From: Heliopora coerulea
Lineage: Eukaryota; Cnidaria; Anthozoa; Scleralcyonacea; Helioporidae
Direction: 5' to 3'
Assembly (NCBI GenBank): GCA_030142905.1
Contig: JASJOG010000176.1
Coordinates: 1 to 64,000 of the forward strand
DNA length: 64,000 nt
Made by a program: the position numbers and the translations under genes. Below, in pieces: positions 1 to 12,034 of this stretch; position 1 is the first letter of the stretch; each line of letters starts with the position of its first letter. The notes below the pieces were generated by a model. It worked only from the letters and a program-made list of their open reading frames with translations, did not search any database and was not told the origin of the DNA.

Positions 1-2506
1 AAATTGGAAACTGGTGACTCATTCAGTAAGTTTTCTTCCAAATTTTGGCACCCTCATCCCACCTGGAGTAATATAAAATATTTAGTCCACAGCTACTGTA
101 CACATTTGACTCTATTATAATTCTGAGTTTTATGAACACATTTTAATTCAAATGTATTCAGCAATGAATGCAAATCATGCACAACTGGTCTAGCAGCAAT
201 TATAATGTTAACTTGGTCAATACAGTGTCATCAAAAAGGAAATTCATGAAACTGTTGAAGCAGAGCTGTACAAGCATTGTTACAAAAAAACAAAAGGAAT
301 TGGCAACCTGGGTTTCTAAATTTAGCCAGTCACCTTACTTGAGTTCCTGGGTTGACAGACTAGTAAAGGTATTAGGTATTCAAGTCATTGAACTGAAACA
401 ACATACAACACCACAGCCTCTATCCATACAGTAAACTTTTCAATTTTGATATACAAAGGAACCAGCAGTTACCAGATTTTATTTAACACTTTTTAGTCCA
501 CATCTGACTTTTTAATCTAACTAGGACTAATGCTAGATGATTTCATGCAGCAAAAGGAGATATTTTTATAAATGCCTCAATTAACTCTTTCTTGGACCAT
601 ACATGTATCTGACTTTTAATTTTACTCTGGCAAGAAAATGTCAAGAAACCTCCTTTGAGAAACTTAAAGATGATGCTGTACCAGTATCACTGGCCTGATG
701 TGATGAACTAAGACCAAAAATCTCAAATATCCAGATCTAGTTTTCTTGGTAGCAACAGTTTGTTTGATCTTCTCCTGTATCATACGACAAGAACCACCTT
801 GGCTTGTCATATAACTAGTGTTGGGCAAATTTAGCAAATTGCAACCCTAAGAAGCTTAGCTGGCAGAATGCAGATATGTGATTATAATTACTTCATCATC
901 TAACTCATTTTGTGAAGATTTAGTTAAAAGACTTACTACTCTAGTTTAAATGTTTTATAACTCAGAGAAATAGACTGGAGACTGATACAGTACTTGTGTT
1001 TGTTGCAGGCTTACTGACTTATGACTAATATTATGACTTATGACTCAGGCCTACTAATTCAAGACTCACACTCAGGCTTGCTAACTTACAACTCCGACTC
1101 AGCCTTGAAGTTGGTAAGTTGGAGTTAGACTCAAGATTTGGTTACTGGACTACAGTGACCTAATGTGGTGAAATGTAGCCAAGGGTAAGAGTACATATAA
1201 TATTTATAATGCTGTCCTCTTAAGAAAGTAGGATTCAAACATCATGTGATGACTCAATTATGGTGAGGTCAAATGTTTGGAACTTCAACATTTATAACAT
1301 ACCATTAAAACCTCACAGCCATACCTCAAAAGCTGTGATAAAAAAAAAAAAAAACATTTCTAACATTATCTGTAACACAGCAAAGAAATACCAAGTGAAA
1401 ACCATAATCACAATGTAATGGTACAAAAAACAGCAAGAAAATCCAAGTACAAAATAATTAGCTCAGTCCTTAATAGTTTTTGCACCCTTCAGTACATTAC
1501 TGCATAAACATCCAAGAAGAAATCTTCAAACTTTAATCAGCATTGTATTTCTTAAGAAAATTATCTAAATAGTTCATCAAATACAGTAACTATGCTGCCT
1601 AATCCTCAATTATCATGTTTAGACAGCAGTTAGCAGATCACAAATACAATCACCAAAGCAACAAACAAATCATGCCAGTACTCAATATAGTTTTTATGCT
1701 GATGGTCAAAGAGTTCAGTTTGAGAGATTACAGATTTTGAATGAGTCAGTCTCAGAGTTTACAAAAGTGAATCTAGTCACTTCATGCAAGGCTTATATTG
1801 TCCAGCATTAGTTAAATGATTTATTGAATGTTTAATCATCAAAATGTCACCTCTAAAAGTGTTGCTTGTAACATTTGTCCCCTTTGCCCCTCCTAGTTGT
1901 ACCAGAGCTGGACTATAACTCCAGATGCAACACAAACACTTTATCTGTCTAAAATAAAATACAACACCTTGATAAATGTACTACACTCTTGGGATGAATA
2001 AGATGGACTTACTCCATATTACTCACATACTTATAGTTTTTAACTTGAATCACAAACTGTTGTATATGGCAAATAATGCTACATCATGATAGAAGATAAC
2101 ATGTATTACTACAATCTGTTTGCAGGGATATACTATCAACAGCACACCCAAGATTTTTGGAAGGGAGTGCTAGAATGTTAAATCAGCCTTCACTTGGAGG
2201 CTCTGGCAGCAATTCCCCCCCAAAATAATTTATATTTTAAGAGTCTCTACAAAGCCAATTCCAGCATTATGAGTTAACTACCCTTGTACACAACAACACT
2301 AGTAAAGTGATGAAGAAATTATATTATTTCATAGTTGTCTGTCAGAGCCATCATACCTTCTACACTGTTGTCTTGTAGTTTTATGTTACTTTTTTTCTTT
2401 TTTCTTTTTTTTTTTTTATTCATGGGCACAAAAGAAATCTTTTTGTGGCTGATAAGGGTGGGGATTAAGCCCCCAAAGCCTCTTCCTGGGTGCACCATTG
2501 AGTATT

Positions 2507-2655
2507 ATATGGCAACTATGTTAGCTGCCATATGGCAACTATGTTAGCTGCCATATGGCAACTATGTTAGCTGCCATATGGCAACTATGTTAGCTGCCAT
2601 ATGGCAACTATGTTAGCTGCCATATGGCAACTATGTTAGCTGCCATATGGCAGCT
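2507..2655. repeat. 23-bp minisatellite, about six copies
   Basis: Six near-perfect head-to-tail copies of a 23-bp unit containing ATATGGCAACTATG followed by TTAGCTGCC, ending in a partial seventh. Each unit carries the CATATG palindrome. The copies are almost identical, suggesting recent expansion or ongoing slippage. Confidence 0.9.
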
Positions 2656-3594
2656 CAGAAGTCTGAGTCAAACTAAAGCATTCACCCTAACTAGACCTAC
2701 CAAGAAGAAGTCTATCCATGACACCTTTGATTTAGCCATTAATTTTAACTATCAATCTGAACTCTGTAAGTAACTTAATTTTGCTATTTCATGTGTACTA
2801 TTGTTTTGGAGTGTTTTTACCTCTAAATTATTAACTTACCATATTATATATAATCACATTCATTCTTATTAGGGGTGCACCGGATATAATATCCAGCCAG
2901 ATAGTGAAAAACTTCACTATCTGATATCCAGCCAGTTGCTTTGTAGGATCCAGCCAGATTGCCAGATATTTATTTGATTCAGTTTTCTACAAAAATGCAC
3001 TGATTGATGACAAAAAAGGCACAAAAGTAGTTGGTTGCTGGTTAGTTTCTAGTTCTGTCATTAAACCACCATAAACAAAAGGTATCAACAATTATCTATT
3101 GAAGATTGCAATATGCAGGATGGTGTGAATATGTTCTTGTGCCAATCATGAAAAAAACATACAGCACTAACTCTTTCTCTACCCATTTGTTTGGAGCTGG
3201 AAATGAGAATATGAAACTTTAAAAAAAACATATTTTCCCCATCATTTTGTTTAATGGCTTTGTTTGTGTCTTCCACCAGCTATTTGTATTTATTTTAAGA
3301 TTAACTGTAGGCCTTGTCAGAGATCACATCAAGTTGTTTATATAACAGATTTAGTATAAATGCTGTTTGGAGTAAGTAATGTCTCTAAAATAGTCTAGAG
3401 GCAATTCAGCATATATTTCTGAGTAATAACCAATAATTTGTTAATTTGAATACCATGTTAATTGTTAATTGTTAATTTGTTAATTGTTAATGATTCTTAA
3501 TTTGAATACCATGCACGTATTTTGAAAACATGAATGAAATTAAACCTTGAGTTTACTACCCCCACAAGACTAAACATCTACATGTAACCAGTAC

Positions 3595-4264
3595 TGTATT
3601 TCACAGTGTGTAAATCAATTTTCTAGGACCCAAAATTGATCTCTAAAACACCACCTCAACTTATACAAAGAGTCATGAAATTGAACAAAATCGTAGACCA
3701 GATATACTAGTACCAGTCCTCTGTATGCATCAAGAAATGGACCAATCAGCTCATTGCTAGTAAATGGGCACATCAACATGGTAAACATATTTTATTATAA
3801 ACCTCATTCTTATGGTATAAAGACTTCCACATGCCTCCAAAACGACAAAAATACAAGGCACGATTTGTATCTTAAAATACGTGTTCATATCTTCAATGAA
3901 GTTGAAGGTTGTTGACTTGGTGGAAAAGTTAACTCTGCTGCCAGCCACAGGTTTGCTGTTAGCAAGAAACTTGTTCAAGACTGGCAGAAACAATCTGACA
4001 AAATAAAAGATCTACCAAAGACAAAATGTCTGATCGTTTGTGTAATTTTCTATATTAAAATAAACTCTAAAAGATCAAAAAAGTATGCTTTGAAAGATTT
4101 GACATGTTATTAAAGTTTCTTCAAACACTATTCTGTGACTGGTAACTACTTAATTTGAGGGACTAGATTTATACTCAGGGTATCAAAAAAAGCCATGATT
4201 TTTTTGGTCAAAAAATAAGGGGTTGACTTATATGCCAGGTCAACTTATATGCCGTGAAATACAA
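3595..4264. mobile_element. possible non-autonomous DNA element
   Basis: The left end reads TGTATTTCAC and the right end GTGAAATACA, giving short terminal inverted repeats about 670 bp apart. Inside the right end are two copies of a motif like GTTGACTTATATGCC/GTCAACTTATATGCC. There is no coding capacity. Target-site duplications are not clear, so element status is tentative. Confidence 0.35.
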
Positions 4265-6624
4265 TATGATATAATATGATCAACATGAATGTCTGGTAAG
4301 TACCAACAAGCCTGGATATATTTTTTTTTCTCTGGCTGTCAAAATGACCAGCATCAATCAGATTGTGCCTGTCACAAAACAAAATGTACCTGTCGCTTAA
4401 CAAGACTATAATTTGATTGATATTCGTACATTTGCCGTATATTAATAATTGTTATTGTATACAAGCATTGGTATGGGATATTAAAACTTAAAAGTATGAA
4501 TGATATGTGCACTGCACACAATTTTATTTAAAAGTATTATACATGTAGATTTATACATGTAGATTTATACATGTAGTATACGACTACAAAAATATCATAA
4601 TCATTTGATGAATTTAAATCCTCAAAGTCACAGTAAATCCCCAGGAAGGAAACCTGCAAAACCAGAATCACTGTCATCCAAATCAGACAAATGTTTCTCA
4701 TGTAAAGTCATTGTCAGTGGTCAAGTCTTGATCAATATGGCTATCATTGCTAACACTATTTATGCCAGCAGACATGAAAAATGAAGTTATTTTCTTCGAT
4801 ATGTTGTATATAATTTAATGCTAGAGTGATTACAAACAATCAATATCCAAGACAGTCGCACTTTGCCATTTTGTATTCACCCGCACACGATCTCACAGGT
4901 AACTCGCAAAACTACTCGCAGCAACTCGTGTGCATTCACCAATTTAATATACAAACAAAGAGAGCAATTGATTAAAGACAAATATTAACAATTGGTTTTG
5001 TAATGAAACTGGAAATCAATGTTGCCAAAAACCATTCTGGACAAAGTGACAGACATAGTCAAATTTGTGACTGTCAAAACTCCATAAATGACAAATTTGT
5101 ACTGGACAATGTCCATGACCGGATGCTAATATCCAGGCTTGAGTACCAATAACCTAAATATAGAGTGCCATGCAGGCAGTGTTGAGGAACTTTTAAAAAG
5201 CCAAGAGGGTAAGGGAACTGCATGGCCAAAATTAACTTTTTAAGTAGGTTGCCCATTAGGCAACCATCTTTTCAGATCTAGATATCCAAGATGAAATCAA
5301 GTAACCAAGTTTGGGTGTCCCTGCACAGCAGTAAAATGCAAAACAATATGACAGATAATCTGAACATTCAGAGTAGTGTATGAATCTTAACAAATGGACT
5401 GGTAGCATAATTGTATGTTTGCTCTTGAAAATATATCAAATTGAGAAGATTTTTTGGGTCTTTATATTAATTCTCCAAGAAATTGGCAGCTTGAAATATA
5501 GTGGTCCAATGAGCAACCATCTTCTGCTATTTGGTCATCAGTGGTAAATTCTGGTTGTTTCTGACAACTGGCACCCATAAATTTCAGACCCTGGAATGAT
5601 GAAAGTAAAATGAGGAGATACTGATATTTTAAGCAAATGCCCTTTGTCAGAGAGGACAGACCCTTCCTACAATGGACCTTCAGTCAAAATGTCAGCACCT
5701 CCTGTCTGAAGTTTTGGCAGTTCCTTTACCGTTTTGGCTTTTTACCAGAAACCTAAAATCATATGACTATTATGTGATTAAGATGTATCATGAAAATGAG
5801 CACATACATGCTTGTAAACAAAATAAAACCCCATAAAAAATATTAATAGATCAACAATTTTGTTGATATTTAGGATTATGCCAACATTATTACTCAGGAT
5901 TTAACATCAACATTTTGCTTTCTTGAACATTAAATACTGTACTGAAACAGCAGTCTGGTTCCCTGCTGTTGCAATATGTTTGTTAAACTTTGTCACTTTA
6001 TTATATCAAAACAATGGTGGATCATCAAATGTATATAATGTTGCCATGATATCCCCAAACAGCCATATCCAGAATATAGCTGACATTTTGCGCCGCAGCA
6101 GTTTATCCACAAAATTCAACACCTCTGTGCATTGCTCACGTGAGGCTTCTTCGCAGAGATCTAGGAAGTATTGAACCTTAACCCTTCTCTTCTAATCTTA
6201 CATGAAATCTTAAACCAAACCATACAACCTTGAGCGTTCCTACATGCCTACGATTGGCTCTAAATCGAAATTCAAAAGTAACAATAACATTGCTGAAAAG
6301 TAAAACAAACTGCACTGCATACTGTATGTCAACTCAACTCTAGCAAACGACTGTAGTAGCCATTTCCTTTTTGTCTTTTAGTTGATGAGGCAATGTCCTA
6401 TCTGACATTCCGCCTCCAACGCCCTTCACTGTCCCCTTTACTTATGTGATTACAAAACTCGTTGGCTCCTCCGCTACATGTATGCAACGAAATACTGGGT
6501 TCATTTTGACCAGCATAATCATTGCGGTTATGTCTTCTATCATCCCACTCCATTAAACCTGAAGTATTTGTCTATTCTTATGAATTACAGTATTTCCCAA
6601 AATCAATAAATAATCTCTACTTAC

Positions 6625-6831
6625 GTTGAACCACGACAAAGATTCATTATTCAAGTTAAACGCGTCCTGAAGTTGATCTTCAACCGGTGATGCGTAGCCT
6701 AGCACAAATCCAAAACTGAGTGGTCCCAAGCACGCTACTAAAGTTGCCACCAGAACACTGCAGCGCAACTTGACCGGTCTTTCAAGAGGAGTGTAAGTGC
6801 CACTTTGTATAAGAGACGGCGAAGACACCAT
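6625..6831 (-). CDS. sugar transporter A, exon 1 (partial gene)
   Basis: First exon of a class III MFS hexose transporter (GLUT6/GLUT8/Tret1-like). It begins at an ATG at 6831 and runs 69 codons to a clean donor (AAC|GTAAGT) at 6625, phase 0 like exon 1 of B, C and E. The protein shows a hydrophilic N-terminus, then TM1 with the family motif GPLSFGFVLGYASP and the loop ending SLSWFN. An N-glycosylation sequon (NNES) lies in the TM1-TM2 loop. The rest of the gene would lie to the left, but no exon 2-4 is visible in the remaining 6.6 kb, so either intron 1 runs past the window edge or this is an orphan exon. Frame and donor are intact. Confidence 0.7.
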
Positions 6832-7012
6832 TTGTCAATATGAAGTGAGTTTTCTAAGCCAATGATAGATTAAGATTAATTAAAGCAAAATATTCCTTGC
6901 TCTAATCTACTGAAAAAGTAGTGTTTGATCGATTCTAATACCACAGAGTCGACATCCGCATTCATCACAGAAAGAGCCTGCGTTCGTTTGGTCAGCATCA
7001 ACAGAAAAAGAG

Positions 7013-7771
7013 AATGATGTGTTTGTGGTAGCTTGGTAATTATGTTTTTAATACACACACTCTCAAGCTGTTCTCTCAGAAAAACTTTCTGAGTCCCTGA
7101 CAGGAATCGAACCCGTAACCTTCTGATCGCCGGTGAGACGCTCTAACCATTGAGCTACAAACACTCAGATGGTGAGCGAAGGTTAAATTTGTGTACTGGT
7201 TCGTATAGATGGTAGACATATGTACTGCCAGCCTGCTAGTCTCGATATGTCGTCTATTTTTATGTTAATCAATGATGTGTTTGTGGTAGCTTGGTAATTA
7301 TGTTCTTAATACACATGGTCTCAAGCTGTTCTCTCAAAAAAACTTTCTGAGTCCCTGACGGGAATCGAACCTGTAAGCCGGTGAGACGTTCTAACCATTG
7401 AGCTACAAACACTCAGATGGTGAGCGAAGGTTAAATTTGTGTACTGGTTAGTATAGATGGTAGACATATGTACTGCCAGTCTGCTAGTCTCGATATGTCG
7501 TCTATTTTTATGTTAATGATGTGTTTGTGGTAGCTTTAACACATCATTGATTAACATAAAAATAGACGACATATCGAGACTAGCAGACTGGCAGTACATA
7601 TGTCTACCATCTATACGAACCAGTACACAAATTTAACCCTCGCTCACCATTTGAGTGTTTGTAGCTCAATGGTTAGAGCGTCTCACCGGCGATCAGAAGG
7701 TTACGGGTTCGATTCCTGTCAGGGACTCAGAAAGTTTTTCTGAGAGAACAGCTTGAGAGCGTGTGTACTAA
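7013..7771. repeat. foldback array of tRNA-like units, family 2
   Basis: Two head-to-tail units (tRNA-like parts 7091-7166 and 7349-7414, minus strand) are followed by one inverted unit (7653-7728, plus strand); spacing between the direct units is about 258 bp. The tRNA-like part has a good D-arm/A-box (GTAGCTCAATGGTTAGAGC) and a consensus B-box (GGGTTCGATTCC), but a weak acceptor stem and no U33 in the anticodon loop, so a working tRNA is unlikely. The second unit lost ~10 nt of its anticodon arm. Next to it is a hairpin (CTCAGAAA/TTTCTGAG). This looks like a tRNA-derived repeat with the same foldback layout as the array at 36746-38602. Confidence 0.75.
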
Positions 7772-9119
7772 GAGAAAAAGAGAAGTTTAACAGAATGGGG
7801 CAAGACTATAGGGCGTTATAAGACACTGTAAAAGCCACGATGTTCAAGCGTAGGAACTGTCCTGCTTTTTTTTTAAAGCCGAAATCTTCCCAGCAACGTC
7901 ACGGGATTTCTAGAAGAGACTTGACTTCTGAAAAAGCTGCATCAATCATTCCCCAAACTCGACAGATGTTAATTAGTTGTTGTTTCTCCTGCGAAGAGAA
8001 CAGATTCACACTGCAGCTTGAAGATTTTTAGGAATACCTAATGGTTGTGAGTCATGGGTTGTAGCTATAGAGTTGTGGTTCGTGGGTAAGACGTTTCGGA
8101 ACGGGGCCGTGAGTAAAATGTGTAGCTGTATGTAGTAGTTTTTCCCTAGAAACTATGGAATGAGTAATAACCATATAACGATTGCAATTGTCGCGGTGAC
8201 AGATTTTCTGACACCTTTTCGACGTTGTCTTTCCTTATCTGAGCAAACTAACGATACTCACTCAAATGGGGACATCTGAAGTGGCACGCAGTGCAGAAGA
8301 GGCAACAATTCGAGAGAGGAGAACTGGACGCAGCCAAACACATCTACACATTTCAACAGAGGACCCTACTTTGTCCCAATTTCTTCACTTACTATAAATA
8401 TCTACGACGCCAAGGTTGAATATTATGATGTAGGATTTTATTACCAATTTTTTATTGAGTCAATGTGCGATGACAACTCTAGTCTAGCATCGTTTCAGTC
8501 GCTCGTTTCTAATTGGTTTATCTTCAAATCGCCGCGCGCGTGGGGAATTACAAAGTAGAGGTTGTACATACTGCCATTTATTGAATACAATTTAAATTAC
8601 CAGCTAAACTCTCTCTCAAATGGTACCAAACATTGTGTCGTATCAAACTATCGGTTAACAAAAAGTCTTATCATGTTACACGTGATTACGCCCTGGTGTA
8701 TTTCTGGTATAAACTCAGCCAATATTTGTAGTTTTTTTCGCTCGTGTCCTTAGCACGTTGACAATATTGTTTAGGTACCTCCGTATCACGAATGATAAAG
8801 GCATGAGAAATATGTTGCACTAATATTCAGTCAGATACATAACGATTTAGTGACAGACTTTTGAATTTATTTGCGGTGATAAAAGTTTTATTTAAGGTAG
8901 ATTTACTACATGAGACAACTACAGTACAGCAAGACAGATCACAAGGACCGAAACAACAATAACAGGAAGTTCTATTGTCAACTCAACACGAGTCACACCC
9001 TTCATCACATTCTCAACATGCGGCGTGTTAGGAAGGAAATCACCCCGGGATATGTCTCGTGCCGGGCAGATATTGGTTTCCCAATGTACGCTTCGGTCTC
9101 GCCGCTATTTTGATCCAGA
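7772..9119. other. upstream flank of gene A, no gene seen
   Basis: Non-coding sequence between the tRNA-like array and the LINE fragment. Open frames of 60-67 codons (7840-8031, 8562-8753, 8910-9113) have no recognisable domain, and no repeat structure stands out. Because gene A is on the minus strand starting at 6831, distal regulatory sequence could lie here, but nothing specific can be shown. Confidence 0.4.
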
Positions 9120-10305
9120 TCAACCAGATCAACTTTATTTTACCACATTAACCTTATCAACAAATGCTGATTTCCAAAAGGGATGCGTACAATAAATAAT
9201 GTGAAAGTTACAACTAATATTACTATACATACAAACATACAATTATTCCTACTAAAATCAATAGAATTTAAGATAAAATTAAGGTTGAGGTCGAGGAAGA
9301 AAGCTTATTACAGAACGAGTTATACGATACCGAATTTCGTATCTCTTTAAATATCTGATTCCATTGCATAGCCCCACTATACCCAAAACTTTTTTTTAAG
9401 AATTCTGTTTTTGGTCTTGGAATAGAAAGCTTTGTCGAAAAACCTCTTAGCTTATAATTATGAATTGCATTCACATTTTGGAAAGCTTCGCACAGTCTTT
9501 GTGGGGCTAAATCATTTACTGTTTTGTACATTAACCTGGCTTTCATTTGTGCCCTACGCTCTTCAAGTGTTACCCAACCTAGGGATTTTCGGGCCAACAC
9601 AGACTGACCATGTTCATTTTTTAAATTCATGATCAGCCTAGATGCTCTGTTTTGGAGTTTCTGTAGACGTTCACTTAGTCCTTTATTAAGTGTATCCCAT
9701 ACTTCGCAGCAGTAATCGAAGAAGGGTTGGATTAATGCATTATAAACCCTCACCAAAATACTTTGTTCGACATATTCCCTTAACCTTTTAATTACCCCAA
9801 TGCCGGATGATATCTTACTGCTAATATGGTTAACGTGCTTTTCCCAACTCAAATTTTCGTCCAATTGAACTCCAAGCACTTTGGTGTTTTTCACTTTTTT
9901 GATCTTTTGGTTGTCTATTTTGACTCCACGTTGAGTATCTATATTATTTATTTTATGTCGTGATCCAATCAAAGTATATTCAGTTTACGCAATATTTAAA
10001 CTGAGCTTGTTTGCACCTTGCCATTTCCGAACATTACCAATGTCTACACCAGCCCTCTCCTACACCTCACCTATTGTTTCGCCTAATGCCGTTAAGTTGG
10101 TATCGTCAGCAAACATTCTAGGAGTTGTGCATTCAAGGCAGTTTGGCAAATCATTTATATAGATGAGGAATAAGAGAGGGCCAAGTATACTCCCCTGAGG
10201 AATGCCACAAATGACATCTCTCCTCTCTGAGAATATATCAGTCAATTGACAAACTACATAATTTCTCGTCCGAGAGGTACTAGACCTACCTCACTCAAAT
10301 GTTCA
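9120..10305 (-). pseudogene. 5'-truncated LINE reverse transcriptase
   Basis: C-terminal half of a jockey-superfamily (CR1/L2-like) non-LTR ORF2 on the minus strand. From 10290 downward the frame gives the [20 protein letters not shown] block, then the intact catalytic FADDT motif, the C-terminal palm and thumb, and the tail typical of these elements (WxxxVxxxIR, RPKTEFLKKSF). The frame is continuous to the stop near 9268 except for two in-frame stops: one after GETIGEV (near 10060) and one in NIA*TEYTLIGS (near 9985). Endonuclease, fingers and ORF1 are missing, so this is a dead-on-arrival copy. The 3' end between 9120 and 9267 is only approximate. Confidence 0.85.
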
Positions 10306-10838
10306 ACTCAATAGTCCACATGTTAAATATGTATATACATCTATATCGTCATGCAAACTTTCAGCAGGTAGTTCTCTTTGGGTCACATACACTGTGCATT
10401 AACGCAATCTCTTGCGCAGAACCTCGAGTGGTAGACAGACAGAATGATTGACAAGCTGATTGCTCTTCTCTGCTGCTCATGGGCTCACGCGGTCATTGAA
10501 TTTTGACTGTCGGTTCGCTCGCGCGAGGAACATAGATGTTTACGAATGCCGCCGCAGGTTTGTCCACAACATTTTCACGGAAGGCTACACAGCTAAAAAG
10601 GCAGCGAATCTAGCTTGACTATTACCTACTTCTCTCTGCTTCGAATGTAACATTGAATAGACAAGAGAAAGAATACATCACAAGGATTTAAGATGATGGG
10701 TCTTTCATAAACAATTATGTGGATGGTCATTGGATTCTGTCCGAGTAGGGGCTGGTGTCATGGTTTAATTAAGCTTAGGGTCAGAATTTGGGTTAGAGTT
10801 TGGATGGAATAGTCGTGAGGGATAGGCACCGTATGCTG

Positions 10839-10905
10839 AACCTCGTACCCAGGGTCTTTATTCGGCGTGTAAAGAGCGCTAAGTAAAGACCCTGGGTACG
10901 AGGTT
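10839..10905. repeat. 22-bp perfect inverted repeat
   Basis: The arms 10839-10860 and 10884-10905 are exact reverse complements (AACCTCGTACCCAGGGTCTT and onward) around a 23-nt spacer. Probably a small foldback MITE remnant. Confidence 0.8.
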
Positions 10906-11818
10906 GCCATAGGCCTTGGTAGGGTAGATTGTACAATATCCAATATGTCTAGCAAACGAAATTTGACTCAGGATTTACAGTCGTTCACATTCCGCCTAAC
11001 ACGAAAAGATTGAAGATCTTTCAGCATATCCACTAAAATCCAATTACCAACGATTTTACCAGGGTTTGGTTGGGCAATGGATGAAACTTGTAGCTGTAAA
11101 TGTTTGGTGCATATTTACGACATTGTGATGAATATTACACTTGGGACGGTCCGTTCTTAGCATTTCTCTTCCGCAGTATTTTGTGGAATAGCAATCTTAA
11201 AAAGTGATTTGTCTGGTCAGTGGTCATCGTCCAGCATGAGACATGAAAAAGAAGGAAATGTTTGTGGTGTCATAATTGGTGAGATTCCTTTTTACGTTGC
11301 GACCATATCAAGCATTCACGCTCCCCATTTGCCCCTCCAAGCATAAAGAATCCTCCGTAAGGACGTTAAACTTTTGCATATCTCTGGAACTGAAGAAGAA
11401 AAAACAAACAAAAACACCATTTTTCTCAACATTGGCTATGATAAGTTAAATTCACAGTTTTTTTTTTTTTTTTTTCAAGTTGTCGACTTTTTAACGCTCA
11501 CAAGACAAGGTCATTAATTATTGCTCCTTCAAGGCAGTCACTTATGAGTAAAAATTTAATAAACCATGCAAATTTACATGACTGAGTACGATTATTGAAT
11601 CAAAACGACACCACGCAATGCAGCTGTTAAATATCTCGCATCGAACCAAAGAGAAGCTGAAGAAGTAATTCAGAGGCAAGTAATTTATGGGAAGTGTTGG
11701 AGTGTGACAGCGCCTGAAGTTTGTCAAAAAACAGAATAGTCGGGCAAAAATATATTGCAATTCGGGGAAGATTTGGTTTGATAATGTAGGTCAATATCCA
11801 TTTAGTTACTGATTTAAA

Positions 11819-11824
11819 TTTATT
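11819..11824 (-). terminator. candidate poly(A) signal of gene B
   Basis: AATAAA on the minus strand, about 210 nt beyond the gene B stop codon. It is the first consensus signal seen in the right orientation, and is plausible but unproven. Confidence 0.4.
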
Positions 11825-12034
11825 TTACATATTAGTGCTGAGGAAGCGAGGGTACGATACGCCATACATGGCCTGAATGCGCGTCGAATAAATTTCAGGC
11901 AATATTTGAAAGGATACAATATTCGGCAAATCAAGCTGGGCACCCCCAATTTAGACAGGTTAACCACACCTCCTTTGAAATTGCTTAGTCACATTAGAAT
12001 CAACTCGCTAGGAAGAAAAGAACAACTAACCCCT

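Larger units (their letters stand above)
1..6552. other. AT-rich region without a supportable gene
   Basis: I find no coding exon here. Short open frames (for example 168-434 on the plus strand, 88 codons) resemble no family I know and lack splice or domain support. The stretch holds A/T runs near 1340 and 2390-2420, loose TTAATTGTTAA-type repeats at 3450-3500, a triplicated ATACATGTAGATTT unit near 4545-4580, and two listed repeats. It should be intron 1 and beyond of transporter A, whose exon 1 lies just to the right on the minus strand; no exon 2-4 homologue of A is visible. Confidence 0.6.
10306..12034. other. intergenic, downstream of gene B
   Basis: No gene is supported. It contains the perfect inverted repeat listed at 10839-10905, a T-run at 11459-11475 and the probable 3' UTR of gene B next to 12034. 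Confidence 0.5.

Noticed and set aside
168..434. 88-codon open frame
   Set aside because: No domain, no splice partners and AT-rich composition like its surroundings; no second copy to test conservation.
7091..7728. Functional tRNA genes at 7091-7166 and 7653-7728
   Set aside because: The acceptor stem has a mismatch and wobble pairs, the anticodon loop lacks U33, and the copies sit in a repeated foldback array; better read as tRNA-derived repeats.
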